A stretch of DNA of 64,000 nucleotides from Pectinophora gossypiella (GCF_024362695.1 NC_065426.1:2728001-2792000), one strand, 5' to 3'; counted from the stretch's first letter, positions 1-10,190 are shown. The notes: generated by a model not told the origin, from the letters alone. Program-made: numbers and translations.

Positions 1-75
1 TCTCTACTCTCCACATAGTTGATGTTAATGATGCTTTTGATCCCATTGTGAGTCATTGTCTCCGATATTGTGATC
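1..75 (-). CDS. Dscam-like gene, exon for second half of Ig9 (cut by window edge)
   Basis: The minus strand shows an acceptor (…cattttaag) at 77-76, followed by a frame reading RITISETMTHNGIKS and then IININYVESR up to the window edge. The first base completes an Arg codon whose two leading bases come from the 1143-1287 exon. In Dscam proteins the second half of Ig9 has this layout: a short Arg-start strand, a Gly/Ser turn, a hydrophobic strand, then the Tyr-x-Cys motif. The Tyr-x-Cys would lie beyond the edge. The exon is partial, and the protein continues leftwards, presumably into fibronectin III domains. Confidence 0.72.
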
Positions 76-179
76 CTTAAAATGACATCCAACACATCAT
101 TAAGACCCATAGTCAAAAAAAAATCAAAAGAGTTTTATTGCAATTGTACAGTACAAAAAATAAATAAAAACAAAACCAT

Positions 180-258
180 TGCTCTATTTTTCCCTAAAAA
201 GTAACATGGAGGATGCTAAACCGACAAGAGCGTGGCTCTTAAATTAGTGATGTGATGT
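180..258 (+). repeat. S5 SINE, 3' fragment
   Basis: It carries the S5 tail: ccctaaaaagtaacatgg, a small palindrome around the gctac boxes, then gacaagagcgtggctctt and aattagtgatgtgatg. Confidence 0.6.
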
Positions 259-331
259 GTAAAAATAACATAATTTTATCAATCTTCTACTAAATCAATA
301 CTAAATAAAGTAAATAATCTGAACTTTTCGG

Positions 332-580
332 AACTCATCATATCCCTAGCATTATCCCGTTTTTCACAGAAGATTTGACAGGTCCGGTTTTTTTTACAGA
401 AGCGACTGTCTGACCTTCCAACCCGCGAAGGGAAAGCTAGCTCCGAAAATGGATTTCTCGGGAATGTAGGTTTCCTCACGATGTTTTCCTTCACCGCTGA
501 GCACGTGATAATCATTTATGATCCAAACATGAATTCGAAAACAAATCCGACAATCATTGATTTAGGCCTGGATTGGGTTA
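332..580 (-). repeat. S4 SINE, minus copy
   Basis: Family S4 is recognised by ccctagcattatcccgtttt, gaagatttgacaggtccggt and the cattttcgg/ctcgggaatgtagg block, ending at caatcattgatttaggcctg. The tRNA-like head is missing. Nearby open frames are translations of this repeat. Confidence 0.75.
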
Positions 581-589
581 TTGGTTGGA

Positions 590-1122
590 GCATCTCAACT
601 AGAACTGAACAATGAATCCGTATTATTATTATAGTTAGTAAACAATCAAAATGTAAACAATAATGGCGCCCAAAATGGGACCACTACGCCACGAAAAAAA
701 TAATATATTATAAAGTAACGCCCTCTGTCTACAAATGACTGAACTATGTAGAGCAGCGTTGTCTATGTTCCTAATCTGGAACTCGGAAGGTGCAAGCGTA
801 GAGTTAGTAACGGTTTTTATGTACTGGAGTCTGCCGCCTCCTAGTTCATATGAATTCCGTTAGATGGCAGCAGTACTAAATAATTAATGGGTTTTGGGCC
901 TCTTGCAACACTCACTGAATAGAGTCTGCAATTCTATTCAAAATCTGTTTGACCGAAAGTATTACTACGAGTATGTAACCAGTAATTATCTACCAGATGA
1001 GTTTCTACTACTTCTCTCGTGTGAGATGAGAGATCAAAGACCAAGTTTACCAATCCTGGTGCAGAGCAATCAGGTAGTTTATCCACACGAGATGAAAAAG
1101 CTGTATTAATCTTTTATTTTAT
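590..1122. other. Intron sequence without a recognised element
   Basis: It contains small recurrent words such as taatggcgcccaaaatggga (also at about 1,898) and gttagatggcagcagtac. I see no exon pattern on either strand. It is the intron between the two Ig9 exons. Confidence 0.5.
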
Positions 1123-1142
1123 TGGAAAAGCATTACACGAAC

Positions 1143-1287
1143 CTCGAAGAAGTGAAATCCACAGGAATTCCATTTATAGTCCATTTCACTCTAATAGGAT
1201 TGTCACCCATCGGTCGACATGTTAGAGTGACTGGCAGTCCCATCTTGGTAGTAAGGTTCGTTCCTACTGACTCGAAGTGCACCGGCT
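1143..1287 (-). CDS. Dscam-like gene, exon for first half of Ig9
   Basis: This 145-nt exon has the acceptor gtgatttctag at 1289-1288 and the donor GTTCGTGTAA at 1142. It reads PVHFESVGTNLTTKMGLPV, then TLTCRPMGDNPIRVKWTING, which is the B-strand Cys and C-strand Trp of an Ig domain. The two leading bases AG join the single A left by the Ig8 exon to make Lys, giving ISVN-K-PVHF. The trailing AG joins the G of the next exon to make Arg. The order and the GDNPIxVKW pattern fit Dscam Ig9. The donor is not a strong consensus. No stop interrupts the frame. Confidence 0.82.
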
Positions 1288-1387
1288 CTAGAAATCACCA
1301 CAATACAATAATACAATCAAGATAAAACATCAATACAATTCAAAATTATGATACCAAATAAAGAACACCCTCAATTTCGGATCAAAT

Positions 1388-1706
1388 TCTTCTTCTATCG
1401 TGTGGATTGTGAGGTTGAGTACCAACCAAACCCTGGTATCCGGGTTACTATTGAGCCGCCAAAGGCCTCTGACGTGGCTCATTTAACGACTACTTACTTA
1501 CATCAGTAAGTAGTAACCGGGACCAACGGCTTAACGTGCCTTCCGAAGCACGGATCATCTTACTTTTGGACAATCAGGTGATCAGCCTGTAATGTCCTAA
1601 CCAAACTAGGGACCACAAAGTAATTTTTGTGATATGTCCCCACCGGGAATCGAACCCAGGACCTCCGGATCGTGAGCCTAATGCTCAACCACCTGGACCA
1701 CGGAAG
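1388..1706 (-). repeat. S1 SINE, nearly full-length, minus copy
   Basis: Read on the minus strand it begins with a tRNA-like head (ccgtggtccaggtggttgag, box B gggttcgattccc). It passes through the gtccgaaagtaagatgatcc-like core and ends at ccacacgatagaagaag. It lies in the Ig8-Ig9 intron, about 100 bp upstream of the 1143-1287 exon. Confidence 0.82.
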
Positions 1707-2149
1707 TAAGCAGCCGCCAGAGAAAAAAACATTAAAAATGAATTACTTAGTAAACATAGAACAGCAATAGCCTCTATAAATAAAACTAAGTATCGGAAAA
1801 AAATATTATTTATTCTTCAACAAAAAAAAAGGATAAAATTTATGGGTAAGTAGATAATTTTGGTGGGTTATTGAAAAATATTGCAAAATTTATAAATAAT
1901 GGCGCCCAATTTGGGACACACAAGGTCCTTAATCACAGCTCTATTTTTCACACAATCACTGCTCTATTCTTCACAATCTTCTTGGATACGCATTATACAT
2001 GGAAAATTGGTATACAATTCCCCTAATACTTATTAAATTAGGCAGATAACCCTTAGCCATCAACTGCTTAATATTATCTGAGTCAAAGAGCAACATGGTA
2101 CGGAATTCACTTTTCATGTCTCAACCATACATGGCTAGTATCACATAGA

Positions 2150-2415
2150 ACAATGGCCCCGATCCCTTCAGACACGTCCTAATTTAAAAAATCCGGGCGA
2201 GAAGAATAGGCGTCTCGCTCATATGCAATGTCTACGTAATTCTGTCGGGTTATTAGCCAATATAAAATTTTAGAAGGGCTTTTTAAATTTTTGTCTAAAA
2301 ATGACGTGAGTTCCATAAATTTTATGCCTGTCCATTACCCATCCCTTTCTTATTCAAGGCATAAGAAAATGACAGGTATAACTTAAAATAAATTTAGATT
2401 GTGTGTACAGGAATC
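2150..2415. repeat. M3 palindromic MITE, copy 1
   Basis: The half element contains aattctgtcgggttattagc, ttccataaattttatgcctg and an end at ataacttaaaataaatttag. The same blocks recur at 15.2 and 28.6 kb. The left terminus is degraded. Confidence 0.6.
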
Positions 2416-2452
2416 AGCACCAATTTATATGTAGCAGGAAAACTATTCCTGT

Positions 2453-2500
2453 ATGGTGCCCGCCCACTGCTGAGCACAGGCCTCCCCCATGTCTTTCCAA
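2453..2500 (-). repeat. S2 SINE tail remnant
   Basis: It shows the ccactgctgagcacaggcct word of the S2/LINE-type 3' tail, and little else is left. Confidence 0.5.
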
Positions 2501-2641
2501 GTATCCCTGTTCTGTGCAAGCTCTATTCAGTCTTTTCGATAACCGTCGAGGTCATCACGCCATCGCCATTTCCAATAATTACATTAAATTATTATTATCA
2601 AAATTTATTTTTTTCTTATTATTAACAAATTGTATACTTAC

Positions 2642-2818
2642 TATTAACACTAATCCAAAGATTCCTATTAAGAGCATCTCCAACACCGTTCTCGACATTA
2701 CAAGCGTACATTCCTTCATCAGACAGGGACACCACTTCGATGATCAGAGTACCGTTCGGGTAGCTAAGGACTCCACCTCCGGCTAAGTCCAAAACCGGTC
2801 TCCAGATACCAAGGGTTG
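2642..2818 (-). CDS. Dscam-like gene, exon for second half of Ig8
   Basis: This 177-nt exon lies between the acceptor tttctgtaattccag and the donor GTAAGTATAC. It reads TLGIWRPVLDLAGGGVLSYP, then NGTLIIEVVSLSDEGMYACN, then VENGVGDALNRNLWISVN. The motif D-E-G-M-Y-A-C-N is the F-strand Tyr-x-Cys of an I-set Ig domain. The leading CA joins the G of the upstream exon to give Ala, so the domain reads HWMKKD-A-TLGIW. The exon is phase 1 on both sides, as is usual at Ig boundaries. Immediately downstream (2453-2500) is a decayed SINE tail. Confidence 0.88.
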
Positions 2819-2934
2819 CTGGAATTACAGAAAAAAAAAAATGTTACTTTATGCAATATGTATGTCAAGGACGAAGTAATAAATTGGGCATTATACATAA
2901 TGCCCAGACATTTTGAATAATGCCTATGACAGTG

Positions 2935-3160
2935 CAATTTATGACGAGCTCAGCGGTGAAGGAAAACATAGTGAAGAAACCCATATTCCCGAGAAATGCA
3001 TTTTCGGAGGTATGTTACCTAACCTGTTCTGGGCTAGTTTTCCTTTGCGGGTTGGAAAGTCAGACAGGCAGTCGTTTTTGTAAAAAACCGGACCTGTCAA
3101 ATCTTCAGGTTAGGTAAGCGGACCCTGTGAAAAACGGAATAATGCTAGGGAGATGATGAT
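2935..3160 (+). repeat. S4 SINE, plus copy lacking its head
   Basis: It starts at the cagcggtgaaggaaaacata block and ends gtgaaaaacggaataatgct aggg. It is located in the intron upstream of the 2642-2818 exon. Confidence 0.75.
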
Positions 3161-3377
3161 TCTGCTAATTGGACATTTTGCGAATTGGACATTCTGCGCC
3201 TAAACGTGATTAGAGTGCAATTTTAAAATAAATATGCAAATTGACCAAGGATTATTTCTGATTAACCTGCACAAAAAATATGGACAATATTGTCATTGAA
3301 CTTAAATTTAACTAAATGATAAACATTTCAAATAATCAGAGCCATTGTTTGAATTAATTATAGTGAAGTCATTTGAT

Positions 3378-3605
3378 TCACCGGCTTGCTTCTCAAACGG
3401 GGAGCGCCGGTTCAAAGCCCGGTACCGGACTTGTACGATATTAATTTAAGTGCAATGTTCACTAACACAGTTGGCTCGGCCATTATATAGAGGACGATAC
3501 AGCTCACTTATCATGTTGGTCTAACAGAAAGCTCAGTGTGGCGTGGGTACTCAATTCATCTTGCGATGGACGTACTTCAATTGGTATATTAAACGTCGAT
3601 ACCGC
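3378..3605 (+). repeat. S6 tRNA-headed SINE
   Basis: The head caccggcttgcttctcaaac holds a box-A-like stretch and ccggttcaaagcccggtacc gives box B. The body continues with aacagaaagctcagtg and a tail tcatcttgcgatggacgtac. Other copies are at 19.8, 21.55, 51.3, 58.7 and 60.2 kb. Confidence 0.65.
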
Positions 3606-3663
3606 TCGCCATCTAATAAGTTAGTGTACCAGAAAACTTAGTGAGGCGAAGCTCATCATCATA

Positions 3664-3760
3664 AACAGCCTATATACGTCCCACTGCTGGGCACAGGCCT
3701 CCCCTCAATCAACCGGAGGGGTTATTTTAACGCTGCTTCACTGCGGGTTGGTGGAGGTTT
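3664..3760 (-). repeat. S2 SINE 3' fragment, minus
   Basis: It carries tatatacgtcccactgctgg, gcacaggcctcccctcaatc and the ggttggtggaggt segment, then stops. Confidence 0.72.
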
Positions 3761-3843
3761 AGTTAATAATGCGACGAATGTACCTCCGCCTACCTCTGAT
3801 AGTTATTCGTAAAGATTCATTTCATAAAATTTTGTGGGTCTGT

Positions 3844-4135
3844 ACAGTCATGAGCAATAACATATACCCACTTTAGAACCCTGTCACACTAACATATTTG
3901 ATATTTAATGAGACTTACTGGTCAATTTGTAGAAAAAAATCATATGACATGGTATCAAAATTGTATACATATTAGTACTCGTGACCGTACAGTCATGAGC
4001 AATATCATATACCCGCTTTAGAACCCTGTTGCACTAACATATTTGACATTTAATAAGACTTACTGGTCAATTTGTAGAAAAAGTTCATATGACATGGTAT
4101 CAAATTATATACAAATTAGTACTCGTGATCGTACC
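3844..4135. repeat. Two M1 MITEs in tandem
   Basis: Each roughly 145-bp unit starts tacagtcatgagcaata and ends actcgtgaccgtac or its variant, giving short imperfect terminal inverted repeats. The second copy (from 3988) begins exactly where the first ends, sharing the terminus. Single copies are at 4627-4775 and 19931-20076. Confidence 0.75.
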
Positions 4136-4139
4136 TATA

Positions 4140-4215
4140 CAGGGTATTAGTGACACCGTAATGAATAATGAGGACGATGATTCCACTCATGGTTCATAGT
4201 TGTGAGCTTATTGTT
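4140..4215. repeat. M2 MITE fragment
   Basis: It holds only one end of the family (cagggtattagtgacaccgt to gattccactcatggttc). Confidence 0.45.
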
Positions 4216-4369
4216 ATGTAATTTTTAGATTGTTGTCTGTAAAATCAAAGAATATCATCTATATTATTATGTAGCAATTTTAGATGGTTCCTAACATTCC
4301 GAAATCAAATATAGAAGAAACAAGCAGCAAAGAAAGACGGTAGACAGATATGTTTGCCCTTAGAAAATG

Positions 4370-4500
4370 ATGAATCTACCTACTCCACTCCAATCTCATC
4401 AGTCATCCCGTGATAATGGCACTAGCACCAGTGTCGAAATAACGGGAGTCTCATATCCCTGATTAATGCGGTAAGAACCCGGTATTGTGTTTTAATAAAG
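4370..4500. repeat. M5 palindromic element, partial
   Basis: It carries the internal block catcagtcatcccgtgataa and the right terminus gcggtaagaacccggtattg tgttttaa seen in the full copy at 6.3 kb. The left terminus is missing. Confidence 0.6.
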
Positions 4501-4626
4501 TACTATTTACCTAATAGACACACTTCTCACTCTGCACATCAACCAATCATATGTTTTATGTTACCTGACTGACGGTATATGTCTTATTTATTTATTTATT
4601 TATTTATTATGGTGCATCAACAGCAG

Positions 4627-4775
4627 TACAGTCATGAGCAATATAATGTACCCACTTTAGGACTCTGTCGCACTAACATATTTGACATTTAGTGAGACTT
4701 ACAGTTCAATTTGTCAAAAAAGTTAATGTGATATGGTACCAAAGTGTATACATATTAATGCTCGTGACCGTACAT
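4627..4775. repeat. M1 MITE, single copy
   Basis: It begins acagtcatgagcaatataat and ends tgctcgtgaccgtac. It follows a short (ttta)n run at 4586-4610. Confidence 0.7.
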
Positions 4776-5510
4776 ACACAAACACACAAAATAAAATACA
4801 CATAGGAAAAGATCCGGTATGCCTGCCAATTATAGACGCACACAAAACTGATAATAAAAACTAGAATCTAAAGTTAACAAATTAAAAAGAAAAATAATTG
4901 AAAATAAAATTAAAAAAGAAAAAAACATAGATCGTATAAACTTTCTTGAAAAAAAGTTTCAATGTCCTCTACAAATATATTAAACTATTTGCCCACAAAA
5001 CAAAAACTAAGCGACTTAACCCTCCCTGACATTTTAGAGTAGTTTTTCGTGTAGCAAGTGTGGCAAAATCTTGGATCTGGACCAAAAACTGAGCTGGATA
5101 CAATCGCTGGAGTGACACAGTGAGCGACGTCCAAATATAGCTAGTTCCACGATAGTAGGTGAAATGGCAAATGCACAGTGAAATTTCGAAAGCATCTTGC
5201 AACGGATGCACACAAAATTCAATACTGTGTTAATTTATGACTGTGTTAGTTCTAGAATGAAACGTTAGAAACTCTTTAGTCTATGTAGTACGAAGTTAGT
5301 CACATCAATAAACATGTAATTTTGAATGTTGTAACTCAAAACCACCAACTTTTTTACTTAAATTCAAATTAGTAATTTCGAAAATTATAATACATTAAAA
5401 TAATCAATAAAACTTTTAAAAAAATAATATTAACAATAACATAAATAGGTAAAATTAAATTAATGATATTGCATTCGTAAAATTAAATAAAATTATTTTA
5501 TTGTATAGAT

Positions 5511-5635
5511 CCTGTAATGTCCCAACCCAACTAGGGACCACATAGTAATGTTTGTGATATGTCCCAACCGGGAATCGAACCCAGGACCTCCGGATCGTGA
5601 GCCCAACGCTCAACCACTGGACCACAGAGGTCGTT
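5511..5635 (-). repeat. S1 SINE head fragment just downstream of an Ig exon
   Basis: On the minus strand it has the box A and box B head (gtggtccagtggttgagcgt; ggttcgattcccgg) and stops at cctgtaatgt on the plus side. It lies 52 bp from the 5688 donor, inside the intron. Confidence 0.75.
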
Positions 5636-5687
5636 GTAGTAGAATAAGGACAAGGATAGTAGACAATCATAATACTCATAAACTTAC

Positions 5688-5807
5688 CATCTTTCTTCAT
5701 CCAGTGTATTTGAGGAGTAGGGTATCCGTTAGCATTGCAGTATACTACGCCACGCTGGCCAAGGAGAAGAGAGGTATTCGTTGGTTCTTCAACCCATTTT
5801 GGGGCTA
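5688..5807 (-). CDS. Dscam-like gene, exon for first half of Ig8
   Basis: This 120-nt exon lies between the acceptor tttatctcaacag and the donor GTAAGTTTATG. It reads VAPKWVEEPTNTSLLLGQRG, then VVYCNANGYPTPQIHWMKKD, so the linker, the B-strand Cys and the C-strand Trp are all present. A P-[KR]-W-x-x-EP linker after an Ig domain is characteristic of the Dscam Ig7-Ig8 junction. The frame opens with the G contributed by the Ig7 exon (V of VAPKW). Only 52 bp downstream of the donor lies a SINE fragment (5511-5635), so the open frame runs on into the repeat, but the splice site marks the true end. Confidence 0.9.
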
Positions 5808-5889
5808 CTGTTGAGATAAATAAAGATTTTATTAACACAAGAGTTCTACAAGTAACCAAGAGTTCTACGAGTAACATAAGAGCGTAGTG

Positions 5890-6115
5890 GTAGGCCTATC
5901 GGAAGAACGCTTGACTCTCACTTTGGGCATAGGCCTGTGTTGAGATTTGAACCTGCGACCTCATAGTGAGAGTCAATAGCGTTCTTCGAATTCGAATTTC
6001 AAATTCGAAAGTTCAAGTTCGAAAATCAGTGGTATAGGGCTATTTTAGAATATATAGATTTCGAATTCGAATTTCAAATTCGAAATTCGAATTCGATTTT
6101 GTTTTCGCATTCATG
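5890..6115. repeat. Inverted S4 heads and ttcgaattcgaa palindromes
   Basis: Two oppositely oriented S4 head pieces (gaacgcttgactctcacttt and aacctgcgacctcatagtga) abut at 5930. Arrays of gaattcgaatttc on both strands follow to 6115, a highly self-complementary stretch. Confidence 0.55.
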
Positions 6116-6261
6116 TATGGAGCTTAAACGTTTATCACGTGTTCTGCGTTGAGGGAAAACATAATATATTATATTATATTGCATTAAATTATATTATAAT
6201 ATTTAACTCGCCTCTTGCTCCATTCGCCTCGGCCTTACTGAGAATTTTAGTATTTTTATAC

Positions 6262-6432
6262 GTTGTTTTAAGTTTACGCGGTTGTTATTATAATTAAAAC
6301 ACATAATAACGGGTTCTTACCGCGTTTAAAGCAGGGTCATCCCGTGATCATGGCACTTGCAACAGTGTCGAAATATCGGGTGTCTCATATCCCTGCTTTA
6401 AAAGCGGTAAGAACCCGTTATTATGTGTTTTA
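6262..6432. repeat. M5 palindromic MITE, intact copy
   Basis: The left terminus from 6294 (ttaaaacacataataacggg ttcttaccgcg) and the right terminus ending 6432 are inverted copies for about 43 bp. The core has catcccgtgatcatggcact. The flank ttgttttaagtttacgcggt is also shared with the 60.3-kb copy, so the element may extend left to about 6262. Confidence 0.78.
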
Positions 6433-7100
6433 ATTTAGTAGTTTTAGTTGACATTTAAGTCCTCGACTTGAGGAGGTTACTGGAGTGGAGCATAATATAA
6501 TACTACCAATAAAATAACACGAAATGAATGACGTCATGCCTGAAGTAAACTCAAGTTAAGGTTGAGGAGCCGCCTAAGTATACCGATTTTGAGCCGAGTT
6601 CAAGGAAGAGGTCGCCTCGAGGTGTTTTTCGAATTCGAAGGCAGTTGAAGATATTTTTTTTTAGTCCCATTCGAACTCTTAAAATAAACAAAGACAAATT
6701 GACACTTATCTCGAGATCACCTTTCCAGGTAATAAATTCAAAGAGATAACAGAAAGCTTTTAGATTCTGCGAATCCTTTGTATTGTTTTTTTCATTTTTC
6801 TCTTGCTATTTAAATATCTTCTCTTGGAAATACATTGCCTTGCCGCATTTCATAAACATTACCGAGTGCTCAATAGAGCTATTTATCATTGGGTATTTTC
6901 CTTTCTCCAGTGCTCTGAAGTAATTCCGTTTGATTAATTTGGTCAATATCCTTTTAATGTTGGTTTTATATATCTGTTTCTACATTTATGTATATTAAAA
7001 GAAGGTGTTTTGATGTTATGTGGTTTTAATATTTAAAGCTTATTAGAAATGGAGTTATTAATAAGCACAATTAATTAGTGCCTTTCGAGTGGGCTTCTGA
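6433..7100. other. AT-rich intron, no recognised element
   Basis: I find no exon-like segment, SINE head or palindrome longer than chance here. Confidence 0.5.
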
Positions 7101-7114
7101 ATAAGTGAATTGCA

Positions 7115-7326
7115 ACTGCAGTAACTGTCAATACTATTCAGAGGCGAAGGACAGGAGTCCTAGTACGGCTTTGAAATAGACTAGTCTGGGCGCTATCCCA
7201 CTCGCGTCAGACAGAGTAATGCGGGCAGAAGACAAGAGGGAAACCACTGCCCTATTTTTCCCCAAAAAAGTAGCATGAAGAATGCTACACCGATAAGAGC
7301 GTGGCTCTTAAATTAGTGATCTGATG
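7115..7326 (+). repeat. S5 SINE, plus copy
   Basis: It runs from cagtaactgtcaatactatt cagagg through ctagtacggctttgaaatag and cgctatcccactcgcgtcag to gacaagagcgtggctctt... attagtgat. It lacks an obvious box A. Confidence 0.78.
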
Positions 7327-7424
7327 AAATAAATCGTAAGTAATTTATAGACACGGTAAGCGTAAGCGATAAAAAGTGTACAGACGATGTAATGAGAAGA
7401 ACGGATGACTATGTCGTGAGAAAA

Positions 7425-7617
7425 CTCCTTTCCTTGGCTACTAGAAAAAGGGGAGGGGAAGACCTAAAACCACAAGGTTGACAATGTCCAGAGGGACATA
7501 AAGATGCTAGGTCTTAAAGAAGACGATGTTTTTCTGCGAGATACCTGGCGCCGCATGATTAGGAATTTCGACCCCGCGGGAAGTGGCGACGACAAAGAAG
7601 AAGAACTTCGAAACTAA
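7425..7617 (+). mobile_element. LINE reverse-transcriptase C-terminal remnant
   Basis: One frame reads NVQRDIKMLGLKEDDVFLRD, then TWRRMIRNFDPAGSGDDKEE and a stop at 7616-7618. An upstream frame gives GRPKTTRL. The order GRPK...(V/I)xxDxxxLGLxxxxxxDRxxWRRxxRxxDP is typical of the C-terminal tail of insect non-LTR retrotransposon ORF2. It ends 100 bp before the Ig7 exon donor side. No endonuclease or polymerase core remains. Confidence 0.7.
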
Positions 7618-7716
7618 CGTTATACAAGTATTTTTCTAGAAACAACATATTTCTAGAAGGAACGAGAAAATGGTCAGGAACTACACAATGAAGGATAAAA
7701 TTATAGACCTACTTAC

Positions 7717-7852
7717 CATTGATATAAAGGTCAGCAGTCTGGTTGACTTTCCCGACGTGGTTGGTGGCAATACACGTGTACTTTCCGCAGTGTTCCAATG
7801 AAACCCTCTTGATGATCAACACACTAAACAACTCTGAACTTCTTTCTGTTAT
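7717..7852 (-). CDS. Dscam-like gene, exon for second half of Ig7
   Basis: This 136-nt exon lies between the acceptor gaactttacag and the donor GTAAGTAGGTC. It reads ITERSSELFSVLIIKRVSLE, then HCGKYTCIATNHVGKVNQTA, then DLYIN. The sequence GKYTCIATN is the F strand, and VNQTADLYIN the G strand before the VAPKW linker. It enters in phase 0 and leaves in phase 1. In most relatives the residue before GKYTC is Ser or Ala, but here it is Cys (codon TGC), one more cysteine than the canonical pair. A SINE begins 37 bp upstream of the exon, at 7889. Confidence 0.9.
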
Positions 7853-7888
7853 CTGTAAAGTTCAAATCACATAACACAATACAATACA

Positions 7889-8266
7889 TTATCATCATCA
7901 TCAGCCCATTAACGTCTCCACTGCTGGGGCACGGGCCTTCCCTATGGATGGATAGGGAGATCGGGCCTTAACCTCTCATATGCCGAGATACCAGACACAA
8001 TAGATTTTACATTGTGTCTGGTCGAGATCCGCGTTCCGGCGTTTAAGGGGTTAAACCACCACGCGGGCCCAGTGGGATTGGTGGTTATTAACGACTGCTA
8101 ATGCAGCCGGGACCAACGGCTTAACGTGCCTTCCGAAGCACGGAGGAGCTCGAGATGAAAACTTTTTTTTTTGTGGTCACCCATCCTATGACCGGCCCCT
8201 GCGAAAGTTGCCTCACCCCAACAATCGCAGACCGAGCGCGCTCACCGCTGCGCCACCGAGCTCCTC
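7889..8266 (-). repeat. S3 SINE, minus copy next to an Ig7 exon
   Basis: On the minus strand it starts gagctcggtggcgcagcggt, a tRNA-like box A, and has the gcgctcggtctgcgattg block. It ends gccccagcagtggagacgtt aatgggctgatgatgatgat. Its 3' end lies 37 bp upstream of the exon acceptor at 7853. Confidence 0.8.
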
Positions 8267-8420
8267 ACAATACAATACAAATACACTTTATTGCACCATA
8301 ATAAAAAGAAATAATTACAAAAAGTATCCTAACTAAGTACATGGCAAATGGCGGCCTTATCGCTTAAAGCGATTTCTTCCAGACAACCGTAAGGTGAGGA
8401 AAAATGTAAAAAAAAAATAA
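8267..8420 (-). repeat. Interspersed repeat with poly(A)-signal-like end
   Basis: On the minus strand it reads gcgataaggccgccatttgc then aataaagtgtatttgtattg. Similar cactttattgcac pieces occur at 28.55 and 61.45 kb, suggesting a family of LINE or processed 3' ends. Confidence 0.45.
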
Positions 8421-9254
8421 AAAAATTGAAAGATTGCGAGTACAAACTATAAGTACAACTTACCAATAAATACATGCAAATAAATATATAACATACTTAC
8501 AAATATAATGTTATATACATAACCTAACATAAATAGTACACACAAAATACCTAATAATAAGCAACTCAAGAGCTTCAGAATATGAGCACTACAACACACT
8601 TTATTATAAAAACAGAACCATTAACAATTAACAACACAATAAGGCATATGTGTTTTTTAATCGTTCGTTTTCGATGCGCGCGCGAATGTATAATACCTAT
8701 TCCACGTAGCATATCGGAACTTGTCATTTGAAAAATGAGATGGGTATATCTTCGCACGTCAAAACACATTTACATGTTTATCGCTTCACTAGCTTTTCAC
8801 AACTTTATCAGCATTATCAGCACGCCACGTTTTCCCCATCCTCTATCATCTTCGTTCACGGAGAATGATTTTCGGGATAAAAAATATTCTATGTTCTTTT
8901 TTAAGTCTCTAACTCCATACGAAACTTCATCTAAATTGGTTCAGCAGCGGTTTTTGCGTGAAAAAATAAGATACAGACAGATAGAGTTACTTTCGCACTA
9001 TAGTGTGGTTTGCGCAACAATTTATTGAAGATGAATATCGAATTATGATTATTCTTGACGCTCACTGTAATATACCACCTCATTAAAAATGATATATAAT
9101 ATTTGGAAAGATATCAAATGTTAATTTATTGGTTTGTTATGAAATATACGGGAACTGTGATCCGAATATTTATATCATTTTTGACGTCCATGCTACTCAA
9201 AAAGGCCAAATTGGAAACATAAATAAGCAATTTTGCTATTTGACATTTGTTTGC

Positions 9255-9440
9255 ATTGAAAAGAAAAAAGAAAAGAAAAAATATTTATTCGACATACTTA
9301 TTGTTTTAACATAACTAACATAAAATAATACAGTTATGAATGTATGCCGAAACGGTTCCACCTCAGCATAATGCCATAGCCTAGACTATGACGCTGGTTT
9401 TCAGTTGAAACCGGTAAGGTAATCAGGTAACACATTAAAC
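9255..9440. repeat. Interspersed repeat: tatttattcgacatacttat and dead RT-like end
   Basis: It shares agaaaaaatatttattcgac and the cctcagcataatgcc block with 26.49-26.55 kb and 27.48-27.72 kb. Function is unknown. Confidence 0.5.
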
Positions 9441-9569
9441 AAAAATGGACACGAAGTCTAAGCACATTTTGTAATTTTCTAATCAAGTACATATTTTAAA
9501 TGAATGTGCTGAAAAGTAAAACTATATTTTAATATATAATATTTTTTTAAATATATTTTGTGCACTTAC

Positions 9570-9720
9570 TTTTATATGCGCAAATGTCAAATTGCAATAT
9601 TGCTTTCTTAAATGAATTGCTTCGATGTGGCCATTTTAACCCCCCTTATTTCTATAATTTATGCGCAAATGTCAGATTGCAATATTGTTTTTTAAATTAC
9701 TTAATTGCTTTCATGTTTTT
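9570..9720. repeat. M4 halves, two in direct order
   Basis: gcgcaaatgtcaaattgcaa tattgc ... gaattgcttcgatgtggcca occurs once near 9578 and again, degraded, near 9661. The full palindrome is at 37.9 kb. Further halves are at 11.09, 13.86 and 17.42 kb. Confidence 0.6.
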
Positions 9721-9782
9721 AGACCCCAGCACTATCATCGGGCGCTTGGCTATGACTTCTTGTAAATATTATACGTACATAT

Positions 9783-9970
9783 ATACATAAACCCACGCCT
9801 ATTTCCCACCGAGGTAAGCAGAGAGGAATTCCATTTGCTTCGATCCTGACACACTTCTCTTGCTTCCTCATTCATTCATCAATCCTTTCATACACGCACG
9901 CCGGGTTCAGTGTAGATCGTACTGAACCTTTTCTAAGGACATCTCCAAGCTAGGTCTTCTAGGCAGAGTA
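9783..9970 (-). repeat. L2 interspersed repeat, minus
   Basis: It shows acgcctatttcccaccgagg taagcagag, tttgcttcgatcctgacaca and cacgcacgccgggttcagtg. The same order is seen at 52.6, 54.9 (opposite strand) and 62.5 kb. Confidence 0.7.
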
Positions 9971-9972
9971 GT

Positions 9973-10190
9973 ACATACATAAACTCACGCCCGTAATCCC
10001 TAATGGGGTGGGCCTAGCCACAAGTAATCAAAGACAATTTGCAGCCACTGTTGATACGATGTCGTAAGCTGGATATGATGAACCTTATGGTGATAAGGGA
10101 TCAGCCTATCGCCCATAACATTAGTCTATCATATTAGAGGACACAATCTCTCTGTCGGTTTTTACGACATGCCCGGTAAGACAAGCAGCT
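9973..10190 (-). repeat. L1 interspersed repeat, minus
   Basis: It reads actcacgcccgtaatcccta, ggtgggcctagccacaagta, ggatatgatgaaccttatgg and ctctctgtcggttttta. Copies are at 19.0, 41.0 and 43.4 kb. It directly abuts the L2 copy to its left. Confidence 0.72.

Noticed and set aside
5455..5877. A 140-residue open frame as one coding unit
   Set aside because: Only 5688-5807 is the Ig8 exon. The left part translates an S1 SINE and the right part is intron, and the splice sites define the exon.
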